Source: an uncultured Caldilineaceae bacterium (GTDB taxonomy: Bacteria > Chloroflexota > Anaerolineae > Caldilineales > Caldilineaceae). From it: a stretch of DNA of 64,000 bases. The translations under genes were made by a program, and so were the position numbers. This document shows positions 34,045 through 42,884 of this stretch, piece after piece. The stretch spans positions 2,130,722 through 2,194,721 of the forward strand of contig OY282381.1 in assembly GCA_958295915.1 (NCBI GenBank), read 5' to 3'. Every line of letters begins with the position of its first letter. The first letter of the stretch is position 1. Under the pieces are notes generated by a model. The model saw nothing but the letters and a program-made list of their open reading frames with translations. It was not told the DNA's origin and searched no databases.

Positions 34045-35064
34045 ATGATCCGCATCGGACTCATCGGCTGTGGCGGCATGGGCCACAGCCATCGGGTAGC
34101 TATCCAAAAACTGCAAGGCCGCGCGCAGTTCACCGCGGCGGTCGACCTGGATCTGCAGCGAGCGCGTGACGCGGCGGATGCGATGGGCTGCAGCAGGGCT
34201 GCGACCGACTATCGCCAGGTGTACGACGCCATCGACGCCGCCATTCTCGCAGTGCCCCACCATCTCCATCATCCCATCGGTATGGATCTGCTGCGCCATG
34301 GCAAGCACCTGCTGATGGAGAAGCCACTGGCCAATTCGGAAGCGGAATGTTTGGCGTTGATCCAGGCAGCCCAGAGCGCCAACCTGATACTGATGGTCGC
34401 CTACTGTATGCGTTTTCACCCCATTGTGGTCGAGATGGAACGCTTGCTCAAGGCCCGGACCTACGGCGATCTGTTCCAGCTCTCCATCTGGACGGAACAA
34501 CATACCCAGGGCGAACCGGGCAGTTGGATGCATAGCAAAGAGACATTGGGCGGAGGGCAGCTCTTTAGCCACGGCTGTCACTATATCGATATTTTGCTTG
34601 CATGGATGGGGCAGCCCATTGCGGGAACGCATATAGGCACGAACTTGGGAACGCCCTGGATGGAAGGCGAAGGCACGTCCAACGTAACACTCCGATTTGC
34701 CAACGGCGCGCTGGGGTATCACTTTGGCACATGGGGCGCCAAGGGCACGCGGTTGCAGTATTCATTTCATGCCCACTGCACGCAAGGCATGTTGGAGGGT
34801 CAGATCAGTCAGGGAAGATTGCTGCTCCATCAAGGGGCGCAAGAAGCAGAGCGCGGTCACGAGCGATTGTTGTTTGAGACTGATCTTGGAAAGCATGTAG
34901 AGAACGAGTTGATGCACTTTGTGGAGTGCCTGGAGCATGGCCGACGCCCGCTGACCGACGGTCTTCGCAGCTTGCAAAGCCTGCGCGTGATCTGGAAGTT
35001 GTATGAAGCGGAAGCGCAGGGCATGGTGGCTGATTTGCGCGCAATCGGCAATAAGCGAAGTTGA
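34045..35064 (+). CDS. Gfo/Idh/MocA family oxidoreductase
   Basis: 339 residues: Rossmann motif GLIGCGGMGHSHRVA, EKPLANSEAECLALI (the EKP motif), and the C-terminal domain with GGGQLFSHGCHYIDILLAWMGQP, where His is likely catalytic. It is the first of three such genes behind the importer, suggesting sequential or alternative NAD(P)-dependent oxidations of imported sugars or cyclitols. ATG lacks a strong ribosome-binding site. Confidence 0.92.
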   Translation: MIRIGLIGCGGMGHSHRVAIQKLQGRAQFTAAVDLDLQRARDAADAMGCSRAATDYRQVYDAIDAAILAVPHHLHHPIGMDLLRHGKHLLMEKPLANSEAECLALIQAAQSANLILMVAYCMRFHPIVVEMERLLKARTYGDLFQLSIWTEQHTQGEPGSWMHSKETLGGGQLFSHGCHYIDILLAWMGQPIAGTHIGTNLGTPWMEGEGTSNVTLRFANGALGYHFGTWGAKGTRLQYSFHAHCTQGMLEGQISQGRLLLHQGAQEAERGHERLLFETDLGKHVENELMHFVECLEHGRRPLTDGLRSLQSLRVIWKLYEAEAQGMVADLRAIGNKRS

Positions 35065-35105
35065 ACAGTTCTATGATTATGACAGGGAAGATGGATTAAA
35101 GTCTT

Positions 35106-36221
35106 ATGACGACACCACCATATCGTTTCGCTGTCATCGGCTTTGGCCGGCGCGGGCGCTATCATATGGAGAGCCTCGAAAGGTTGAATGGCGCCTCTGC
35201 TCGAAAAAGGCGCGGGATGGAGGGCGTGCAGGCCCGCTGCGTTGCCGTGGCGGACCCTCGTGACCCCACGTCCGCAGAACGGGCGCGCTTTGGCCGCTCC
35301 TTTTACCGCGAGTATCGTCAACTGTTGGCCAACGCGCCCGATCTTGACTTTGTCATCATTGCCAGCTTTGCTATCGCCCACGTCGAGCAGACTCTGGCCG
35401 CGCTGCAAGAGGGGATCCCTGTCTTTTTGGAGAAAGCCGTGGCCATCTCCTGGGAGGAGGCGGTGGGCCTGTATCACCAGGTGATCCGACACCAATATCC
35501 GCTTTTCATTGGCTACAATCTGCGCCGCTTTCCGGCTACGCTTGCCATGAAACGCATTGTAGAAGAGGGGCGCCTGGGACGAATCCAGAGCGTGCTGGGG
35601 CACGTCAACACAGGCAGCCATTGGTCACAAGGTGTCTGGGAGCATTACGCCTCTCCGCCTGAATCCAGCCTGGTCGTCGGTAAACTCACCCATGACACCG
35701 ACGCCATCCAGCACTGTCTGAACGCGGAAGCTGTGGACTGCGTAGCCACGGTCACGCGCGCCGTTTGGACAGAAGGGGCTGATTCTGTCATGGCGGAGGG
35801 CGATGCATGCTCCATCTCCGGTCTGCTTTCCAACGGCGCTATCTATACCTTTCATCTCACGACCACTGGGCCAGATTACGAGCGGCGTTATATCATCAAC
35901 GGCACAGAAGGGCAGTTGGAGGTCGTGATGCACACCGCGCGGCCAGGCTCTGCGCGCGCTTCAGTGACACTGTGGCGCAATGGCGAGGAGCCACAGCGCA
36001 TCAAACTCCCGCCGGCAGTCGGTGGACACGGCGGAGCCGATTTCCGTATTCACCGCGACTTCATAGCCTGGATCCAGTCCAACCCGACAGCCCCTGATGA
36101 CCCGCGTTCCATATTGACCGGCATGGTCATCCCCACCGCCGCGCTGGACTCGATGAAGACAGGTCGGCGCATCGACTGTGCCGCGCGGCTACGTCAGGCC
36201 CAAGAGAGTGTTCTTTTATGA
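35106..36221 (+). CDS. Gfo/Idh/MocA family oxidoreductase carrying an in-frame repeat A peptide
   Basis: 371 residues. The Rossmann motif is VIGFGRRGRYHMESL; EKAVAISWEEAV is the EKP-equivalent (EKA, one residue changed); SSLVVGKLTHDTDAIQHCL is the C-terminal active-site helix, with His-Asp. Right after the first helix, repeat A adds [13 protein letters not shown] (about residues 28-40), in the surface turn before the second beta strand. The gene overlaps the next by four bases (ATGA). Because EKP has become EKA and the second strand is displaced, cofactor use may differ. Confidence 0.9.
   Translation: MTTPPYRFAVIGFGRRGRYHMESLERLNGASARKRRGMEGVQARCVAVADPRDPTSAERARFGRSFYREYRQLLANAPDLDFVIIASFAIAHVEQTLAALQEGIPVFLEKAVAISWEEAVGLYHQVIRHQYPLFIGYNLRRFPATLAMKRIVEEGRLGRIQSVLGHVNTGSHWSQGVWEHYASPPESSLVVGKLTHDTDAIQHCLNAEAVDCVATVTRAVWTEGADSVMAEGDACSISGLLSNGAIYTFHLTTTGPDYERRYIINGTEGQLEVVMHTARPGSARASVTLWRNGEEPQRIKLPPAVGGHGGADFRIHRDFIAWIQSNPTAPDDPRSILTGMVIPTAALDSMKTGRRIDCAARLRQAQESVLL
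35191..35213 (+). repeat. Repeat A copy 6, inside a Gfo/Idh/MocA gene
   Basis: Arms GCGCCTCT and AAAGGCGC (one base changed) with loop GCTCGAA; left flank GGTTGAATG. Confidence 0.88.
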
Positions 36222-37327
36222 GCGAATATCGTGTCGGCGTTGTCGGGCTAGGCCGTGGGCTTGGCCCAGCGCGCATCTTCGATCTCATGCCCGACTGTCG
36301 TGTAGTCGCCGCTTGCGACATCGACTCGACGGCCCTGAAACAGTTCGGCGCGCATTTCCCCCAAGCCCACTTGTGTCCCGTATATGATGAACTGCTGACG
36401 CACGGGTTGGACATCGTCTTCGTGGCCTCCCCGGTCCCCTTGCATTGCCAACACACGGTGGCGGCGCTGGAAGCCGGATGCCACGTTCTGCAGGAAGTGA
36501 CCCTAGCCAGTACGCTGGACGAATGTCGTCAGATCCTCACGGCGGTTCAGGCCCACCCGCGACAAAAGTTCATGCTGGCCGAGAACTGCTGTTATTGGGC
36601 GCATATTTTGAGCTGGCAACAGATGTGGCGGCAGGGTCTGTTGGGCGATCTGAAGTATGCCGAGGCCGAGTACGTTCATGACACGCGCCACCTGTTGCGC
36701 CAGCCTGATGGTTCCCCAACATGGCGCGCCGCCATGCCGCCGATCCACTATTGCACCCATAGCCTTGGCCCACTTCTCAAGGTGACAGGCGAGCGCTGTG
36801 TCACTGTGTGCGGCATGAAGGTTATGGATTGCGCGCCACTGCAGGGCGCGACAAGTGGCCGTGGGAACGCGCGCGAGCCCGCCCGTTCCGAATCCGATAT
36901 GGAGGTTGCCATCCTGCAGACCACCGGCGGCGGTGTGATCAAAATTCTCTGTGCCTTTGGTATTGCGCGCGAGCCGATGTTTCATTATTATTCGATCTAC
37001 GGGACGAAGGGGACTTTGGAGACCTCGCGGCCGCCGACGCCGACACTGCAAACCAACGCCTATCTGGCCTCGATTCCTCACCTGCGCAACATGATAGAGC
37101 TGCCAATCACTGAAAACGTTACCGATGCGCCGGCAGAGGCGACACAGGGCGGACATGGCACCGCGGAATATACTATGATCCAGGATTTCCTGGCCTGTAT
37201 TCGAGACGATACACAGCCGCCACTTGACATTTATGCCGCGCTCGAGATGGCCTTGCCCGGTCTATGCGCGCATGAAAGCGCCCTGCATGGCGGGCAACCG
37301 GTCACAGTTCCGAACTGGAGAGAGTAG
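36218..37327 (+). CDS. Gfo/Idh/MocA family oxidoreductase with repeat B in frame
   Basis: 369 residues: GVVGLGRGLGPARI (Rossmann), HVLQEVTLASTLDEC in place of the usual EKP motif (so that Lys is missing), and PPIHYCTHSLGPLLKVTG as the C-terminal active-site region. A loop at about residues 204-212 (CAPLQGATSG) is encoded by repeat B. It overlaps the previous gene by four bases. Without the EKP lysine it may be a non-catalytic or divergent member; this is inference. Confidence 0.87.
   Translation: MSEYRVGVVGLGRGLGPARIFDLMPDCRVVAACDIDSTALKQFGAHFPQAHLCPVYDELLTHGLDIVFVASPVPLHCQHTVAALEAGCHVLQEVTLASTLDECRQILTAVQAHPRQKFMLAENCCYWAHILSWQQMWRQGLLGDLKYAEAEYVHDTRHLLRQPDGSPTWRAAMPPIHYCTHSLGPLLKVTGERCVTVCGMKVMDCAPLQGATSGRGNAREPARSESDMEVAILQTTGGGVIKILCAFGIAREPMFHYYSIYGTKGTLETSRPPTPTLQTNAYLASIPHLRNMIELPITENVTDAPAEATQGGHGTAEYTMIQDFLACIRDDTQPPLDIYAALEMALPGLCAHESALHGGQPVTVPNWRE
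36831..36851 (-). repeat. Repeat B copy, inside a Gfo/Idh/MocA gene
   Basis: GCGCGCC ACTGCA GGGCGCGAC, reverse orientation, reads CAPLQGAT in the protein. Confidence 0.65.
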
Positions 37328-37346
37328 GACGAAAACACTCACATCG

Positions 37347-37369
37347 TCTCCTTTTTCGAGCAAAGGCGC
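37347..37369 (-). repeat. Repeat A copy 7 (diverged) at the methyltransferase start
   Basis: Loop TTCGAGC and right arm AAAGGCGC are clear; the left arm is changed (TCTCCTTT). The right flank ATTGAACC supplies the putative TTG start codon. Confidence 0.75.
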
Positions 37370-37370
37370 A

Positions 37371-40300
37371 TTGAACCTCAAACCCACGCACAAGCCCATC
37401 AGAGAATACTACGCCGCGCTCGAGCGCTTCGACCGCCTCGGCGTCACCCATGAAAGCGCGGCGCCAGCCGCCTTTCAAGCGCTGCTCGAACACTGCGCGC
37501 GGCAGTGCGCCTGGACCCTGGCGCCTGAACACGCCATCGCGCCTTTTTCGAGCAGAGGCGCATCGAACACTGCGCGCGGCAACAAGCGCATCATAGTTGA
37601 CGGCGCCCTGATCGACGATTTCCAGCTGATCCATGGCATCTGGGAGGCGAAGGACATCCATGACGACCTGCTGTCCGCAGCGCGGCGCAAGTTCGAGGCC
37701 GGCTATCCGCATGACAACATCCTCTTCCAGACGCCGCAACGCGCCATCCTGTGGCAGAACGGGCGTCAGGTTCTCGACGCCGACCTGAGCGGCCCGGCGC
37801 ACCTGATACAGATACTCGAAGCCTTCTTCGGCTATCGTCCGCAGGAGTACGCCGCCTGGGAGGAGGCTGTCGCGCAGTGCAAAGACAGAGTGCCCGACAT
37901 CGGGCGCGGCCTGGCGCTGTTGATCCACAAGGAGCGGCAGAGCAACCGCCGCTTTGCCACGGCCTTTGCCGGTTTTCTGGACAAATGTCGCCAATCGATC
38001 AACCCCAACCTCTCTGCGGCCGCGGTCGAGGAGATGCTGATACAGCATCTGTTGACCGAGCGTCTGTTCCGCACCGTCTTCAACAACCCCGACTTCACCC
38101 AGCGCAATGTCATCGCCAATGAGATCGAGAAGGTAATCAACGCGCTCACATCGCAGTCGTTCAGCCGTGGTGACTTTCTCCACAGCCTGGACCGCTTCTA
38201 CCTGGTCATCGAGCGCGTGGCCGCAACCATCAGCGATTTTTCCCAGAAGCAGCATTTTCTCAACACCGTCTACGAGCAGTTTTTTCAGGGTTTTTCGCTC
38301 AGGGTGGCCGATACGCATGGCATCGTCTACACGCCGCAGCCGATCGTCGATTTCATGGCGCAAAGCGTTGCCCACATTCTGCAGAGCGAGTTTGGGCGCT
38401 CGCTATCCGACCCCGGCGTGCATATCATCGACCCGTTCGTGGGCACGGGCAACTTCATCGTGCGCCTGATGCGGGAGATGCCCCGCACTGCGCTAGAGGC
38501 CAAGTATACGTCAGAACTGCACTGCAACGAGGTGCTGCTGCTACCCTACTACATCGCCAGCCTGAACATCGAGCATGAATTTTACGCGGCGACCGGCGCG
38601 TATCAGCCCTTTGAAGGCATCTGCCTGGTGGACACCTTCGATCTGGCGGAGGACCGCCAGCTGCCGCTGTTCGCGCCTGCGAACACACAGCGCCTGGAGA
38701 CGCAGAAGCAGACGCCGATGTATGTGGTCATCGGCAATCCGCCCTACAACGTGGGCCAGGTCAACGAGAACGACAACAATAAGAATCGCAAATACGAGAC
38801 GATGGACAAGCGGGTGCGGGAGACCTATGCAAAGGACTCCAAAGCAACGCTCAAAAACGCGCTCGCTGATCCGTATGTGAAGGCGATTCGCTGGGCGTCG
38901 GATCGGATTGGCGAGGAAGGGATTGTCGCCTTTATCACCAACAACAGCTTTCTCGACGCTGTGGCCTTTGATGGCATGAGAAAACATCTGGCAGACGATT
39001 TCGATGCTCTGTACAGTCTCGATTTGGGCGGGAACGCGCGCAAGGGCTTGAAGGTTTCGGATGCCAATGTATTCGGCATTCGGGTGGGGGTAAGCATCAA
39101 CCTGTTTGTGAAGCGGGGCGCCTCTGGTGGGCGTCCGCCATCCCGTATCTTCTACTATCGAACCGACGATCTGTGGAACAAAAAGCGAAAATTCGACTTT
39201 CTGCATGCACGCCAACACGCAGGCAATATAGAGTGGCGAGAGATCAGGCCGGACAGGCGACACACCTGGCTGACTGAGGGACTCCACGCCGAGTTTGAGA
39301 GCTTTATGCCGCTGGGAAGCAAGGAAGCGAAGGGGGCAAAAGGCGAGGCGGTGGATGTGATCTTTCACACGTACAGTAATGGTGTCAAAACCAATCGTGA
39401 TGCCTGGGCGTACAACTTCAACCGCAATGCTCTCATTGAGAACATAAGCCGGATGATTAAGAGCTACAACGCGGAGGTAGATCGGTGGAAACGTCGGGAA
39501 AATCAGGGGGTGAATGTAGATGATTTTGTCATCTCTGATAATCGCAAGATCAGTTGGAGTGGCGACTTGAAACAGGAGCTTAAAAAGGGAAAGATAGGGT
39601 ATTTCGCAGTGGATAAAGTTCGGCAATCCCTCTATCGCCCGTTTACGCAATCGAACCTTTACTTTGACCGCATGATGAACAATAGTGTATACGTGTTTCC
39701 ATCCATCTTTCCCACAGCGCAGACCGAAACGGAGAATCGGGTGATATGGCTCAAGATCGGGCAAGAATGGCCGATGTTTGCGCTGATGGGCAACAGAATT
39801 CCCGATCTGTTGCCGCAAGGTGGTTCCCAATGCTTCCCCTTCTACACCTACGACGAGGACGGCGGCAACCGGCGGGAGAACATCACCGATTGGGCCTTGG
39901 CGCAGTTCCGCAGGCAGTACAGCGACGACACAATCAGCAAATGGGATATCTTCCATGCCATCTACGCCATCCTCCACCATCCGCACTACCGCGAGCGCTA
40001 CCAGGCCAACCTCAAGCGCGACCTGCCGCGCCTGCCCTTTGCCCCGGACTTCCGGGCCTTTGCCCAAGCCGGCGCGCGCCTGGCGCAAATCCACGTCGGC
40101 TATGAAGAGATGCCCGCCTATCCCCTGACAGTCAGCGAAAACCCGGATCTGCCGCTCGATTGGCGCGTCGAGAAGATGAAGCTCTCCCGAGACAAAACGC
40201 AGATCCGCTACAACGACTTCCTGACACTGGGCGGGATTCCAGCGGAAGCCTTTGCCTATCGGTTGGGCAACCGCTCGGCCCTGGCATGGATCATCGACCA

Positions 40301-40457
40301 GTACCGCGTCAAGACAGACAAACGCAGCGGCATCGTCAACGACCCCAACCGCGCCGCCGACCCGCGCTACATCGTCAACCTGATCGGCAAGGTCATCAGC
40401 GTCAGTCTGGAGACAGTAGAGATTGTAGACGGCTTGCCCGCGTTGAGGACGATTTGA
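37371..40457 (+). CDS. Adenine-specific DNA methyltransferase resembling the modification half of type ISP restriction enzymes
   Basis: 1,028 residues from the TTG in the flank of repeat A (AAAGG five bases upstream). Residues about 290-560 form an N6-adenine methyltransferase: VYTPQPIVDFMAQSV, motif I DPFVGTGNFIV and motif IV VVIGNPPYNVG. The last 450 residues resemble the target-recognition part (KVRQSLYRPFTQSNLYFDR, PGIPAEAFAYRLGNRSALAWIIDQY-like end). In type ISP proteins such as LlaBIII a nuclease and helicase precede this; here only about 290 N-terminal residues are present and I see no Walker motifs. So it may modify without cutting, or guide as BREX-like PglX enzymes do. Repeat A lies in frame at about residue 57 (IAPFSSRGASNT). 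Confidence 0.85.
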   Translation: MNLKPTHKPIREYYAALERFDRLGVTHESAAPAAFQALLEHCARQCAWTLAPEHAIAPFSSRGASNTARGNKRIIVDGALIDDFQLIHGIWEAKDIHDDLLSAARRKFEAGYPHDNILFQTPQRAILWQNGRQVLDADLSGPAHLIQILEAFFGYRPQEYAAWEEAVAQCKDRVPDIGRGLALLIHKERQSNRRFATAFAGFLDKCRQSINPNLSAAAVEEMLIQHLLTERLFRTVFNNPDFTQRNVIANEIEKVINALTSQSFSRGDFLHSLDRFYLVIERVAATISDFSQKQHFLNTVYEQFFQGFSLRVADTHGIVYTPQPIVDFMAQSVAHILQSEFGRSLSDPGVHIIDPFVGTGNFIVRLMREMPRTALEAKYTSELHCNEVLLLPYYIASLNIEHEFYAATGAYQPFEGICLVDTFDLAEDRQLPLFAPANTQRLETQKQTPMYVVIGNPPYNVGQVNENDNNKNRKYETMDKRVRETYAKDSKATLKNALADPYVKAIRWASDRIGEEGIVAFITNNSFLDAVAFDGMRKHLADDFDALYSLDLGGNARKGLKVSDANVFGIRVGVSINLFVKRGASGGRPPSRIFYYRTDDLWNKKRKFDFLHARQHAGNIEWREIRPDRRHTWLTEGLHAEFESFMPLGSKEAKGAKGEAVDVIFHTYSNGVKTNRDAWAYNFNRNALIENISRMIKSYNAEVDRWKRRENQGVNVDDFVISDNRKISWSGDLKQELKKGKIGYFAVDKVRQSLYRPFTQSNLYFDRMMNNSVYVFPSIFPTAQTETENRVIWLKIGQEWPMFALMGNRIPDLLPQGGSQCFPFYTYDEDGGNRRENITDWALAQFRRQYSDDTISKWDIFHAIYAILHHPHYRERYQANLKRDLPRLPFAPDFRAFAQAGARLAQIHVGYEEMPAYPLTVSENPDLPLDWRVEKMKLSRDKTQIRYNDFLTLGGIPAEAFAYRLGNRSALAWIIDQYRVKTDKRSGIVNDPNRAADPRYIVNLIGKVISVSLETVEIVDGLPALRTI
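37539..37561 (-). repeat. Repeat A copy 8, inside the methyltransferase gene
   Basis: Left arm GCGCCTTT, loop TTCGAGC, right arm AGAGGCGC, flank ATCGAACACTG; encodes APFSSRGASNT. Confidence 0.88.
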
Positions 40458-40491
40458 AAAAACGCAAAAGCGCGGAGACGCCATGAACTCC

Positions 40492-40533
40492 CTGGTTTTT
40501 CTTTGCGTCTTTGCGACATTGCGTTGCTTCCTC
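40492..40533 (+). repeat. Repeat E: TTTGCGTC-type tandem words
   Basis: TTCTTTGCG TCTTTGCG ACATTGCG, with a related run (four CCTTGCG-like words) at 60373-60412. The short frame ATGAACTCCCTG.. over it is not a gene. Confidence 0.45.
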
Positions 40534-40580
40534 ATTCCCGCCCACACTGTTCACAAGACGCATCGCCTCAGGAGCATCCC

Positions 40581-41597
40581 ATGACCGAACCATCTATCAA
40601 AACCACTGTCGTCGGCAGCTATCCTTTGCCCTCCTGGCTGGCCGCGTATCCGTCGATACCCAATCTGCGGGATGCGCTTCTCGTCGTCCTGAAAACGCAG
40701 GAACTGGCCGGGCTGGATGTGATCTCCGACGGCGAGTTGACCCGCTTCGATATCAACCACCCGCAGACGAACGGGATGATCGAATATTTCGTGCGTCCGA
40801 TGGGGGGCATTTCCAGCGCATTGGGGCGCAGGCATGTGGCCGACTTTCGCGCTCAGCAGGGGATGGGGTTCCGGACCCAGCCGGCCGGCGTGGTGGAAGG
40901 ACCGATCACCGAAGGTGAACTGGACCTGCCTTCCGCTTGGCAGTTCGTGCAGAAGCTGACCGAGATCCCGCTGAAGTTTACTGTGACCGCGCCGTACATG
41001 CTGGCGAAAACTCTGCTGGACCGCCACTACGGCGATCTGCGCGCGCTGACGATGGCCGTAGCCGATGTGTTGCGCCGCCAGGTAGAGGCCATCGACGCGC
41101 CGGTCTTGCAGGTAGATGAGGCCAATCTCACAGGCCATCCCGAAGATGCCGAATGGGCGCACGAGCCGATCAACCATGTGCTGGACGGCGCGCATGGAGA
41201 ACGGGCGCTGCACCTCTGCTTCGGCAACTACGGCGGCCAGAGCATTCAGACCGGCTTTTGGGCGAATCTACTCGGCTTCCTCAACAATTTGCACGTGGAT
41301 CACCTGGTGCTGGAGTTCGCCCGGCGCGGGTACGATGAGCTGGAGGTCTTCACCGACCTGCGGGAGGAGATTGCCCTGGGGATCGGAGTGATTGACATCA
41401 AGGACAATGAGGTGGAAAGCCCGGACACAGTGGCCCGGCGCATTCAGCGCGCCGTTGCTGTTCTGGAGATGGAGCGGATAAAATGGATACACCCCGACTG
41501 CGGCTTCTGGATGGTCCCCCGCAGCGTCGCCGACCGCAAGATGCGGGCGCTGGTGGCCGGCCGTGATCTCTTTCTCGGGCGCGATAGCAGTGGCTAG
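40581..41597 (+). CDS. Cobalamin-independent methionine synthase C-terminal-like (MetE/UROD fold) methyltransferase
   Basis: 338 residues with a MetE-type barrel: TTVVGSYPLPSW near the start, ISDGELTRFD, and likely zinc ligands His and Cys in LHLCFGNYGG, Glu in LVLEFA, and Cys in HPDCGFWMVPR. The N-terminal half of full-length MetE is absent, as in the archaeal core type. It may transfer a methyl group to homocysteine or demethylate another thiol or methylated compound. GGAG is eight bases before the ATG. Confidence 0.88.
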   Translation: MTEPSIKTTVVGSYPLPSWLAAYPSIPNLRDALLVVLKTQELAGLDVISDGELTRFDINHPQTNGMIEYFVRPMGGISSALGRRHVADFRAQQGMGFRTQPAGVVEGPITEGELDLPSAWQFVQKLTEIPLKFTVTAPYMLAKTLLDRHYGDLRALTMAVADVLRRQVEAIDAPVLQVDEANLTGHPEDAEWAHEPINHVLDGAHGERALHLCFGNYGGQSIQTGFWANLLGFLNNLHVDHLVLEFARRGYDELEVFTDLREEIALGIGVIDIKDNEVESPDTVARRIQRAVAVLEMERIKWIHPDCGFWMVPRSVADRKMRALVAGRDLFLGRDSSG

Positions 41598-41788
41598 TGG
41601 CTACTGACTAACGAAAGAGATCACAGATAGACATCCAATTCCTTGCCAGACTAGCAAATAGCGCGCTCTGGTCTTGGCCTTGCCGTGTTGCGGCAACCAG
41701 AGCGTTGCTTACACGACGCTACGCCAGCCTCCCCTGTGGACGTTGTTATGAAGATTCGGATTCGTCCATCACATTTCCCGCGTGCATG
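41598..41788. other. Spacer between convergent genes
   Basis: No gene. It contains a repeat C-like fragment (GCAGTGGCTAGTGGC, 41586-41605) and CTCTGGTCTTGGCCTTGC/GCAACCAGAG, an imperfect inverted repeat (about 41668-41704) that might serve as a bidirectional transcript end. Confidence 0.4.
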
Positions 41789-42859
41789 TCATTGCAGAGA
41801 TGCCACGATATCATCTGTGTAGCCGAAGAGGGCCGGCGCGCCGCCCGTGTGAACGAAGATGACCGGCTCATGCGCGGGCAGTGCGCCGCTACGGATGTGG
41901 GCCATCAATGCAGCCAGAGCCTTGCTGGTGTAGACCGGGTCCGTGAGAATGCCCTCCTGCTGGGCCAGTAGGCGCAGAGCCGACAGCCCCTCCGGCGTGG
42001 GCACACAGTAGCGCTCGCCGACGAAAGAGTCGTCGTTGTGGAAATCGGCGGCGGTCAGAAACGCAACGTCTTCCTCGCGCCTCTTTCGAGCAGAGGCGCA
42101 TTCAACCAGGTTCAGCCGCTCCGCAGCCTGATTCGCCATCTGCGCCATGTGTTCTTCGTTGCCATCTTTGAACGAGGGATTGATGCCCCGCACCTGCAGC
42201 GGGCTGCCCACCGCCTTCAGTCCCAGAACCAGCCCGGCCTGGGTAGTGTCAGCAGCGCAGACGTACATCTGCCGAGGAACGATCTCCTGCTCCCGGCATT
42301 GGCGCACAACTTCCAGGGCAGTTTGGACGTAGGCGATGACATCCAGATCGACGGTGTCAGCCTGCCGCGGCACGTAGACGTTGCGACCGGCCGCTCGCAG
42401 TTCCTCCGCTTTGGCGGCGATGGCCGCCTGCTGTTTGTCCCGATCGTTGTCCGGCAACACCGTTACCCGCGCGCCCAGCAGCCGCTGGATCAGATTGTTG
42501 CCGGTGATGGCAGTCTTGTCGATCTCTCGCTCCGTCCGCAGGAGCAGATGCAACTCCAGGCCCAGTTTGGCGCAGGCCGCGGCCAACTGTCGACAGTAGT
42601 TAGACTGCACTGCCGCGCCGGAGATGACGGTATCCGCGCCCCGCTTGACCCCCTCTGCCAGACTGTACTCCAGCATCCGGGTTTTGTTGCCGCCGAAAGC
42701 CAGCCCGGTCAGGTCGTCCCGTTTAATCCAGATCGGCGGCCCGCCCAGAGTCGCGCTGAAGCGGGGCAGCGGCTCCAACGGCGTGTTCAGCCAGCCCAAG
42801 GGAACTCTGGGCAGATCGGCCAGCGCCATTTCGAGTTTGTTTTCCAGTCCAGAATTCAT
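41789..42859 (-). CDS. PLP-dependent D-cysteine desulfhydrase / ACC deaminase family protein, with in-frame repeat A
   Basis: 356 residues of the tryptophan-synthase-beta PLP fold. IKRDDLTGLAFGGNKTRMLEY carries the PLP lysine; SGAAVQSNYCRQLAAACAKLGL follows; TDPVYTSKALAALM and VIFVHTGGAPALFGY close the site. Members release ammonia and a keto acid (with H2S from D-cysteine). Repeat A adds [14 protein letters not shown] (about residues 254-267) in a surface loop where relatives have only a short turn. AAGGAG lies eight bases before the ATG. It is the last gene of the minus-strand run and may make pyruvate or a keto acid for growth. Confidence 0.9.
   Translation of the reverse strand: MNSGLENKLEMALADLPRVPLGWLNTPLEPLPRFSATLGGPPIWIKRDDLTGLAFGGNKTRMLEYSLAEGVKRGADTVISGAAVQSNYCRQLAAACAKLGLELHLLLRTEREIDKTAITGNNLIQRLLGARVTVLPDNDRDKQQAAIAAKAEELRAAGRNVYVPRQADTVDLDVIAYVQTALEVVRQCREQEIVPRQMYVCAADTTQAGLVLGLKAVGSPLQVRGINPSFKDGNEEHMAQMANQAAERLNLVECASARKRREEDVAFLTAADFHNDDSFVGERYCVPTPEGLSALRLLAQQEGILTDPVYTSKALAALMAHIRSGALPAHEPVIFVHTGGAPALFGYTDDIVASLQ
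42077..42099 (-). repeat. Repeat A copy 9, inside the PLP enzyme gene
   Basis: Perfect core with full flanks: CTTCCTC on the left, ATTCAACC on the right. Confidence 0.93.
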
Positions 42860-42884
42860 GAACTTTTCTCCTTACTAGCAGTGG

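Noticed and set aside
38541..40547. Long minus-strand open frame of over 660 codons opposite the methyltransferase
   Set aside because: A shadow frame; the plus strand has DPFVGTGNF and NPPY motifs in correct order and the minus frame has no recognisable domain.
40483..40560. Short frame starting ATGAACTCCCTGGTT after the methyltransferase
   Set aside because: It covers the TTTGCGTC repeat words, has no protein-like composition and runs into the start of the next gene.
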